Of a DNA stretch of 64,000 bases, positions 58,112 through 64,000 are shown piece after piece. Position 1 is the stretch's first letter; the number at the start of each line of letters is the position of its first letter. The translations under genes were made by a program, and so were the position numbers. The DNA is from Alphaproteobacteria bacterium. GTDB taxonomy: Bacteria; Pseudomonadota; Alphaproteobacteria; Acetobacterales; Acetobacteraceae. The notes under the pieces were generated by a model. It was not told the origin of the DNA and searched no databases. It saw only the letters and a list, made by a program, of their open reading frames with translations. Location of the stretch: assembly GCA_026400815.1 (NCBI GenBank), contig JAPLOI010000026.1, positions 51,478 to 115,477 of the forward strand, read 5' to 3'.

Positions 58112-61100
58112 ATGAACGAGATTTCCTCCACCGCCCTGCCCGGGCTGAAGTGGCGCTCCATCGGGCCTTCGCGCGGCGGGCGCGTGGTGGCGGTGGCCGG
58201 CGACTTCAACAATCCGATGACCTTCTACTTCGGCGCCTGCGCCGGCGGCATCTGGAAGACCAATGACGGCGGCACGCATTGGCGCTGCGTGTCCGACGGG
58301 TTCCTGAGCACGGCGGCGGTGGGCGCCATCGCGGTCGCGCGCAGCGACAGCAACGTGGTCTATGCCGGCATGGGCGAGACGACGATCCGGCTCGACGTTT
58401 CCTATGGCGACGGCGTCTACAAGAGCACCGATGCCGGGCGCAGCTGGACCAATATCGGCCTGAAGGACACCAAGCATATCGGCCGGGTGCTGATCCATCC
58501 GACCAACCCCGACATCGTGTACGTCGCCGCGCTGGGCGACATCTTTGGGCCGAACGAGGCACGCGGCGTGTACCGCACCACCGATGGCGGCAAGAGCTGG
58601 GAGAAGATCCTGTATCGCGACGCCGATAGCGGCGCGATCGACATGACGATGGACCCGAACAACCCACGCCTGCTCTACGCCAGCATCTGGCAGACGCGCC
58701 GCAATTTCTGGAACATCTCCTCCGGCGGGCCGGGCTGCGGGCTGTTCAAGAGCACCGATGGCGGCGACACCTGGACCGAGATCAGCCGCAACAAGGGCCT
58801 GCCGACGGGACCGCTGGGCAAGATCGGCGTGGCGCTCTCCCCTGCCCGCCCCGGCCGCGTGTGGGCGCTGGTGGAGGCCGATGGCGAGAAGTGCGGCCTT
58901 TACCGCTCCGACGACCACGGCGCCACCTGGGTGCAGACCCAGGCCAGCCGCGACCTGATGCACCGGCCCTGGTACTACACCCATGTCTTCGCCGACCCGA
59001 GCCATGGCGACACGGTGTATGTGACCAACCTGAATTTCTGGAAGTCCACCGACGGCGGCACCAGCTTCACCGAGATCAACACCTCGCACGGCGACAACCA
59101 CGATTTGTGGATCGACCCCAGCGACAGCAACCGCATGATCGAGGGCAATGATGGCGGCGCCCAGGTGACGTTCAACGGCGGCTACACCTGGACCACGATC
59201 TATAACCAGCCCACCGGCCAGTTCTACCGTATCGACGTGGATGACCGGTTCCCGTACCGCGTGTACGGCACGCAGCAGGACAACACCTCCATCGCCGTGC
59301 CGAACATGGCGGTGTGGGGCGCGATCTCACTCGGCGACTGCACCTACCCCGGCACGGGCGAGAGCGGGTTCATCGCGGTGAAGCCGAACGACCCCGACGT
59401 GGTGTTCTGCGGCGCGGTGGGCTCCAGCCCCGGCGGCGCCGGCGCGCTGCAGCGCTACGACTACAAGACCGACCAGATCTCGCTGGTGAACGTGTGGCCG
59501 GAGGAATCCACCGGTGTCGCGCCGCGCGAACTGAAATACCGCTTCGCCTGGACATTCCCGATCGTGTTCTCCCCGCACGATCCGGACACGCTGTATGCGG
59601 GCGGGAACGTGGTGTTCAAATCCACCAACGAGGGCCAGAGCTGGGAGCCGATCTCGCCGGACCTGTCGCTGAACGACAAGGAGCGCCAGGGCCACTCCGG
59701 CGGCGACATCACCCGCGAGAGCGCCGGGGCCGAGGTGCATGCCACAACCGCGAGCGTGGTCGAGAGCCCGCATCGCAAGGGCGAGGTCTGGGCCTCCACC
59801 GACGATGGCCTGGTGCATGTGAAGCGCGCCGGCGGCAACGATTGGAGCAACGTGACGCCGCCCGATTTGCCGGAGCTGGCCTATGTCGGCTGCGTGGAGC
59901 CGAGCCCGCATGATGCCGATACGGTGTACGTGGCCGCCACGCGCTACAAGCTGAGCGACTACAAGCCCTATCTGTACCGCACCAGCGATGGCGGGCGCAC
60001 GTGGCAGTCGGCCAACGGCAACTTCCCGCAGGGCGAGATCACCCGCGTGGTGCGGGCCGATCCCGTGCGGAAGGGGCTGCTGTTCGCGGGCACCGAAACC
60101 GGCGTGTTCTTCACGCTGGACGATGGTGCCACCTGGCAGCGCGTGCCGGGCGGGCTGCCGGTGGTGCCGGTGTACGACATGAAGATCAAGCACGATGACC
60201 TGATCGTCGGCACCCATGGCCGCGCCTTCTGGATCCTGGATGACCTGACCAGCCTGCGCGCCCTGCCCGCCAAGGCGGACGCGCCGGCGCTGCTGCCGCC
60301 GCGCAAGACCATCCGGTCGCGTCTGCATCACGGCGCCCTGGGCGGGGCGAAGGGGCCGGTGAGCTTCCAGCTGGTGTTCGGCATCGGCGGTGCGATCGTG
60401 CACCAGGAAACGCCGGAGGGGCTGAAGATCCGGGAGCACCTGGATATCGGCGAGAACCCGCCCTTCGGCACCATCCTGTGGTACTGGCTGCCGGAAGGCC
60501 ACCAGGGCCCGGTGAAGCTGACCTTCAAGGATGGCGCCGGCAAGGAGATCGCGGGCTTCGCCAGCGACGACATGGCAGTGCCGGTGGCCAAGCGGCCGAC
60601 GACCAAGCCCGGCCTGAACCGCTACGTGTGGGACATGCGCTACCCCGGCCCGGCGAAGATGGACAACAGCATGGGCCTGCCCAAGCCGAAGCCGCTGGTG
60701 GCCGATGGCGACTCGACCCCGGGGCCGCTGGCCATTCCGGGCAGCTACACGGTGGAGATGACCGCCGGCGGGGCCACCCAGGTCCAGGGCTTCACCATCG
60801 TGAAGGACCCGCGCCTGGCCACCACCCTGGCGCAGCACAAGGCGCAGTTCGACCTGCAGATGGAGCTGACCACTGCGCTGGATGGCGTGAACAAGGCCGT
60901 CGGCCGCATCCGCAAGCTGCGCAAGCAGCTCGCCGATCTCGGCGGGGCCGATGAGCTGAAGGCCAAGGCCGAAGCGGCGCGCGAGGCGCTGTGGGCGGTG
61001 GAACGGGTGCTGGTGGACGTCTACCGCCAGTCCCCGCGCGACGGTCTGCGCAACCCGGCGGGGCTGAACGACACGCTGGTGGACCTGATCAACAACGTGG

Positions 61101-61261
61101 CGATCAGCGACCGCGAGCCGACGCAGCAAACCGAGGCCGTGTCGCGCGAGCTGATGGCGGCGGCGGCGGCGCAGCTGGCGAAGCTGGAGGCGATCGTGGC
61201 TGAAGACGTGGCCGCGGTGAATGCGATGGCCGCTTCGGCTGGGGTGGCGCATGTAGGGTAG
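58112..61261 (+). CDS. Large WD40/BNR-repeat (sortilin/Vps10-like beta-propeller) protein
   Basis: 1049 residues. Many Asp-box/BNR units appear: GIWKTNDGGTHW, GVYKSTDAGRSW, GVYRTTDGGKSW, LFKSTDGGDTW, LYRSDDHGATW, FWKSTDGGTSF, LYRTSDGGRTW. Each forms one blade edge, and about ten or more make up one or two beta propellers (residues about 10-710). A C-terminal third holds a beta-rich module (PATYTVEMTAGG-type strands), then a helical stretch (about 900-1000). Such proteins are usually exported, but the N-terminus (MNEISSTALPGLKWRSIGPS) has no signal peptide. The function is unknown. A composite repeat follows after eight bases. Confidence 0.8.
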   Translation: MNEISSTALPGLKWRSIGPSRGGRVVAVAGDFNNPMTFYFGACAGGIWKTNDGGTHWRCVSDGFLSTAAVGAIAVARSDSNVVYAGMGETTIRLDVSYGDGVYKSTDAGRSWTNIGLKDTKHIGRVLIHPTNPDIVYVAALGDIFGPNEARGVYRTTDGGKSWEKILYRDADSGAIDMTMDPNNPRLLYASIWQTRRNFWNISSGGPGCGLFKSTDGGDTWTEISRNKGLPTGPLGKIGVALSPARPGRVWALVEADGEKCGLYRSDDHGATWVQTQASRDLMHRPWYYTHVFADPSHGDTVYVTNLNFWKSTDGGTSFTEINTSHGDNHDLWIDPSDSNRMIEGNDGGAQVTFNGGYTWTTIYNQPTGQFYRIDVDDRFPYRVYGTQQDNTSIAVPNMAVWGAISLGDCTYPGTGESGFIAVKPNDPDVVFCGAVGSSPGGAGALQRYDYKTDQISLVNVWPEESTGVAPRELKYRFAWTFPIVFSPHDPDTLYAGGNVVFKSTNEGQSWEPISPDLSLNDKERQGHSGGDITRESAGAEVHATTASVVESPHRKGEVWASTDDGLVHVKRAGGNDWSNVTPPDLPELAYVGCVEPSPHDADTVYVAATRYKLSDYKPYLYRTSDGGRTWQSANGNFPQGEITRVVRADPVRKGLLFAGTETGVFFTLDDGATWQRVPGGLPVVPVYDMKIKHDDLIVGTHGRAFWILDDLTSLRALPAKADAPALLPPRKTIRSRLHHGALGGAKGPVSFQLVFGIGGAIVHQETPEGLKIREHLDIGENPPFGTILWYWLPEGHQGPVKLTFKDGAGKEIAGFASDDMAVPVAKRPTTKPGLNRYVWDMRYPGPAKMDNSMGLPKPKPLVADGDSTPGPLAIPGSYTVEMTAGGATQVQGFTIVKDPRLATTLAQHKAQFDLQMELTTALDGVNKAVGRIRKLRKQLADLGGADELKAKAEAAREALWAVERVLVDVYRQSPRDGLRNPAGLNDTLVDLINNVAISDREPTQQTEAVSRELMAAAAAQLAKLEAIVAEDVAAVNAMAASAGVAHVG

Positions 61262-61269
61262 AAGGAAGC

Positions 61270-61358
61270 GGTTCTTTTTTGAAAAAAAGAACCAAAAAAC
61301 TTTTGTTTGTTGGCTGAGGGAACCGCCTCGATTTTCCGCGCGGAGGATCGAGGCGGTT
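61270..61358 (+). repeat. Composite palindromic repeat, copy 6 (left hairpin plus GC stem)
   Basis: The left AT-rich hairpin is followed by CAAAAAACTTT and, after a short gap, AACCGCCTCGAT (61321-61332) pairing perfectly with ATCGAGGCGGTT (61347-61358), with a CCGCGCGG tip. The right AT-rich hairpin is absent, as in copy 1. It probably ends the BNR-protein transcript. Confidence 0.75.
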
Positions 61359-61470
61359 TCGCATCGGAGGCAGGACGGGAAGCGGCAGTATCGTTCCGTA
61401 CGATCACGATCCAGGTCATCCCGGTCACACTTCCTTGCCGCCCCCCCCTGCGACCCGGTAGACAGCCGCC

Positions 61471-61599
61471 ATGTCCGAGCGATCCCCTCCCCAGGCTCCG
61501 GCCGCCGCCCTCTGGCAGAGGCTGTCCGGCATTGTCATACCGCTCGCGCTGCACGGGGTTTTGTTCCGTTCGCAAGCCGGGGCGGCGGCGAGGAGCTGA
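61471..61599 (+). CDS. Possible small leader ORF before the glycosyltransferase gene
   Basis: A 42-codon frame (MSERSPPQAPAAALWQRLSG, then a hydrophobic IVIPLALHGVLF) ends nine bases before the glycosyltransferase ATG. It could be a short membrane peptide or a coupling leader, but there is no ribosome site before its ATG, and nothing else supports it. The rest of the 350-base gap holds repeat copy 6 and no gene I can defend. Confidence 0.2.
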   Translation: MSERSPPQAPAAALWQRLSGIVIPLALHGVLFRSQAGAAARS

Positions 61600-61608
61600 A
61601 GGCACTCC

Positions 61609-62751
61609 ATGCGCATTCTCTATAGCCACCGCATCCAGTCTCGCGACGGGCAGAGCGTTCATGTCGAGGAACTGGTCGCCGCCCTGCGCGATGCCGGGCA
61701 TGAAGTGATGGTGGTGGGGCCGACCTACTACGCGGCCTCCAGCTTCGGCGGCGAAAGCAAGGTTGTGGCCCGGCTGCGTCGGCTGCTGCCGGGTGCGCTG
61801 GGGGAGATCGCGGAACTTGCCTACAACATCCCCGCCTATCTCGCGCTGCGGCGGGCCGCCAAGGCATTCCGGCCGGAGGCGATCTACGAGCGCTACAACC
61901 TGTATTACCTGGCGGGCAAATGGCTCGCGCGCCAGCTGCGGGTGCCGTACCTGCTGGAGGTGAACTCGCCGCTGGCGGAGGAACGCATCACGCATTCCGG
62001 GCTGCGGCTGCGGCGCGTGGCGCATTGGGCGGAGCAGACGGTGTGGCGGTCTGCCGACCGGGTGCTGGCGGTGACCGGGGTGCTGCGCGACATGATCGCC
62101 GCAACCGGCGTGGCGCGCGACCGGATCGAGGTGATCCCCAACGGGGTGGTACTGAAGCGGTTCGCGGCAGACGCCGCCGCCCGGCCCGCGGCGCCGGTGG
62201 TGCTGGGCTTCGTTGGCTTCGTGCGCCCCTGGCATGGGCTGGATGCCGTGCTGCGGGCCATGGCGGCCGATGAGGGCGCGGCGATCGCGCTGGAGGTGAT
62301 TGGCGACGGGCCGGTTCGCAAGGACCTGGAGGCGCTGGCAGCCGAACTTGGGTTGGGGGCGCGGGTGCACTTCACCGGGCTGGTGGAGCACCACGCGGTG
62401 CCCGGGCATGTGGCCGGGTTCGACATCGCGCTGCAGCCCCAGGTGGTGGCGTATGCCTCGCCGCTGAAGATCTTCGACTACATGGCGGCGGGGCGGGCGA
62501 TCGTGGCGCCAGACCAGCCAAACATCCGCGAGATCCTGGAGCATGGCCGGACGGCGCTGCTCTTCGACCCCGAGGCACCGTTCGACAGCCCGACCGGGCT
62601 GTGGGCGGCGATCCGGCAGCTGGCGGGAGATGCCGGTTTGCGGGCACGGCTGGGTGCCGCGGCGCGGGCCGAGCTGGAGGCGAAGGACTACACCTGGGCC
62701 GGAAATGCGCAACGCGTTGCGGCACTGGCCCACCAGCTGCGGGGCGGATGA
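61609..62751 (+). CDS. Glycosyltransferase family 4 protein
   Basis: 380 residues. A GT-B fold enzyme: the N-terminal half opens MRILYSHRIQSRDGQSVHVE (the Gly-Gln/His acceptor loop) with YERYNLYYLAGKWLARQL, and the donor half runs from VVLGFVGFVRPWHGLDAVLR, through LEVIGDGPVRKDLEALAAEL, to the motif in which ALQPQVVAYASPLKIFDYMA holds the E/S-P-K-I-F sugar-phosphate site. It moves a sugar from a nucleotide donor to an unknown acceptor, at the inner face of the membrane. It may serve lipopolysaccharide or exopolysaccharide, with GDP-mannose from manC as one possible donor. No operon partner is visible. Confidence 0.87.
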   Translation: MRILYSHRIQSRDGQSVHVEELVAALRDAGHEVMVVGPTYYAASSFGGESKVVARLRRLLPGALGEIAELAYNIPAYLALRRAAKAFRPEAIYERYNLYYLAGKWLARQLRVPYLLEVNSPLAEERITHSGLRLRRVAHWAEQTVWRSADRVLAVTGVLRDMIAATGVARDRIEVIPNGVVLKRFAADAAARPAAPVVLGFVGFVRPWHGLDAVLRAMAADEGAAIALEVIGDGPVRKDLEALAAELGLGARVHFTGLVEHHAVPGHVAGFDIALQPQVVAYASPLKIFDYMAAGRAIVAPDQPNIREILEHGRTALLFDPEAPFDSPTGLWAAIRQLAGDAGLRARLGAAARAELEAKDYTWAGNAQRVAALAHQLRGG

Positions 62752-62962
62752 GCCGCGCCGATTGCGCGGAATCAACGCCCCTTCCGAGGGCACGTGGGAT
62801 ATGGTGCCTGGGTGCCCGGAGGAGCGCCGTCCCGGTCGCCAACGATCGCTGGCAGGCCAAGATCCGCGCGCGGGCCGCGGGATGTCGCGCGGCTTGCGGT
62901 AGGTCAAGGCCCGGCGGCGGCGGCAATGCCAGGAAGGCGCATCACGCCGGAGGACCATACCC

Positions 62963-63805
62963 ATGCCGAAGATCCTGCTCGCCACCGACCTCTCCCCCCA
63001 TGCCGACCGGGCGCTGGCCCGGGCCGCATTGCTGGCACAGGGCCAGGGTGAGGGCCTGACCGTCTTGCATGCCGTGGAAACGGAACTGCGAACCGGCGCC
63101 GACCAGGATGTCGCAGTGCCGGCGATGCAAGCCCATCTGGAGGACGACCTGGCCGAGGCCGGGCTGCCGGCGGGGCTTGTTGTGACGCCGCTGGCGCGTA
63201 CGGGCGAGGCCGGGCCGGCGATCGTGGCCGCGGCCAAGGCGGCGGGGAGCCGGCTGGTGGTGTTGGCGGCACCGCATTCAGACCTGCTGGTGGCGCTCTT
63301 TCGCCGCTCGGTGCTGCACCATGTGGTGCGCCATGCCCCCTGCCCCGTGCTGGTGGTGCGGCAGCGGGCACGGGCGACCTATCGGCGGATTGTCGTGGGG
63401 GTCGATCTCTCCCAGCCGTCACGCGCTGCGCTGGAGGCGGCGCTGCGGCTGCTGCCGGGCGAAGCGATGGCCGGTGTGGAGCTGACCGTGGTGCATGCCA
63501 GCATCGGTGCCCTGCCGCCGGCGGGAATGGCGGAGCAGCGGGCGCGGGTGGAGGACATGCTGACCGCTGCCCTGGCCCGGCTGGCCGCCGAGGGCCGGCA
63601 GGCTCCGGCGCACGCGCTGGCGGTGACCGAGTTGGGCACGCCGGAGGCGGTGCTGGCCATGGAGGTGAAGCAACGGCGGGCGGAGCTGGTCGTGGTGGGT
63701 ACGCTGGGGCTGACCGGGGCGGCCAGCCTGCTGCTGGGCAGCACGGCGGAGACGCTGTTGGCGACGCTGCCGTGCGACGTGCTGGCGGTGCGCGGGGGCG
63801 CATAG
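62963..63805 (+). CDS. Tandem universal stress protein (UspA family)
   Basis: 280 residues with two Usp domains. Domain 1 (1-135) opens MPKILLATDLSPHADRALAR; domain 2 (138-280) opens RRIVVGVDLSQPSRAALEAA. The ATP-binding loop is complete in domain 2 (VVVGTLGLTGAASLLLGSTAE, G-2x-G-9x-GS type) but broken in domain 1, which reads VVLAAPHSDLLVALFRRSVLHH. So probably only the second domain binds ATP. Such proteins aid survival under starvation or oxidative stress. The start is the first ATG of the domain; the ribosome site is not obvious. Confidence 0.87.
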   Translation: MPKILLATDLSPHADRALARAALLAQGQGEGLTVLHAVETELRTGADQDVAVPAMQAHLEDDLAEAGLPAGLVVTPLARTGEAGPAIVAAAKAAGSRLVVLAAPHSDLLVALFRRSVLHHVVRHAPCPVLVVRQRARATYRRIVVGVDLSQPSRAALEAALRLLPGEAMAGVELTVVHASIGALPPAGMAEQRARVEDMLTAALARLAAEGRQAPAHALAVTELGTPEAVLAMEVKQRRAELVVVGTLGLTGAASLLLGSTAETLLATLPCDVLAVRGGA

Positions 63806-63891
63806 CCCCGCCGACCTGGCGGCGACCGGGAGCCAGGTGCTGCCAAAGGCGGAACGGGCCGGGTCGTGTCCCCGGGCGTGGTGTAGGAGCG

Positions 63892-63953
63892 GTGGGTAAG
63901 TCGCCCGCCGTAGCGACCGCCGAGAGTCTGGCGGAGGCGGGCGACTTATCCAC
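63892..63953. repeat. Inverted repeat with 18-base arms
   Basis: The left arm GTGGGTAAGTCGCCCGCC (63892-63909) and the right arm 63936-63953 are reverse complements with one mismatch, around 26 bases. It lies about 90 bases after the universal stress protein stop. It could be a terminator or a small dispersed palindromic element; only one copy is in this window. Confidence 0.6.
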
Positions 63954-64000
63954 GGCGGTGGTCACCGTGGCAGTGCTGGGTAGGGTTGGGTTGCGAGACA

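Noticed and set aside
62752..62962. Possible gene or RNA between the GT4 and stress-protein genes
   Set aside because: Only chance frames in 211 bases; no tRNA cloverleaf or riboswitch-like pairing could be found by eye.

Overview
The window is a GC-rich chromosomal segment with short intergenic gaps and many ATGA, GTGA and TGATG gene overlaps. The run aroA-cmk-rpsA-sppA-ihfB, a TIGR02300 (FYDLN acid) protein, an IalB-like protein, a B12-dependent ribonucleotide reductase, and many solute-uptake and acid-catabolism genes point to an alphaproteobacterium, most likely Acetobacteraceae/Rhodospirillales. That placement is inference; there is no rRNA in the window. I recognised no tRNA, CRISPR array or transposase.

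Layout. 0-6.1 kb: the end of an APS kinase, a sulfotransferase, a gene remnant, then a lower-GC patch with a three-module glycosyltransferase/methyltransferase and a second methyltransferase (surface polysaccharide decoration, probably acquired). 6.1-12.6 kb: an SHMT-like PLP enzyme, two truncated genes facing each other, a D-2-hydroxyacid dehydrogenase, a periplasmic methyltransferase-like protein, a 5'-truncated NsrR relic and a B12-dependent ribonucleotide reductase with candidate NrdR boxes. 12.7-26.1 kb: a catabolic block with SDR and Gfo/Idh/MocA oxidoreductases, an OPT transporter, an amidase, an M81 (MlrC) protein, two mandelate-racemase-type enolase-superfamily enzymes, two related MFS carriers and a TetR regulator. 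26.2-30.7 kb: an RND efflux permease and its adaptor. 31.3-41.3 kb: an SDR, a class A beta-lactamase-fold hydrolase, and a long series of aldolase, CoA-transferase, Fe-alcohol dehydrogenase and a complete LIV-type ABC importer. 41.4-46.2 kb: a SelW-type selenoprotein with an in-frame UGA, ManC, and a P1B-5-type metal ATPase fused to a hemerythrin domain. 46.5-52.3 kb: RlmN, an IalB-like protein, a TrmH-like methyltransferase, a YdcF-like protein, a MerR regulator with a VIT/vWA protein, and a TIGR02300 protein. 52.4-58.0 kb: the conserved aroA-cmk-rpsA-sppA-ihfB core, with a decayed toxin-antitoxin pair inserted. 58.1-64 kb: a large BNR-repeat protein, a GT4 glycosyltransferase and a tandem universal stress protein.

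The most notable items are: (i) the SelW gene (41432-41650), missed by ordinary ORF calling because its UGA sits in a CxxU motif followed by a SECIS-like stem-loop; (ii) a composite palindromic repeat in six copies whose two AT-rich end hairpins are conserved while the central GC stem changes sequence but keeps pairing; (iii) several gene relics (NsrR, subtilase, M81, VapC) that show local deletions; (iv) the GT/GT61/methyltransferase fusion.
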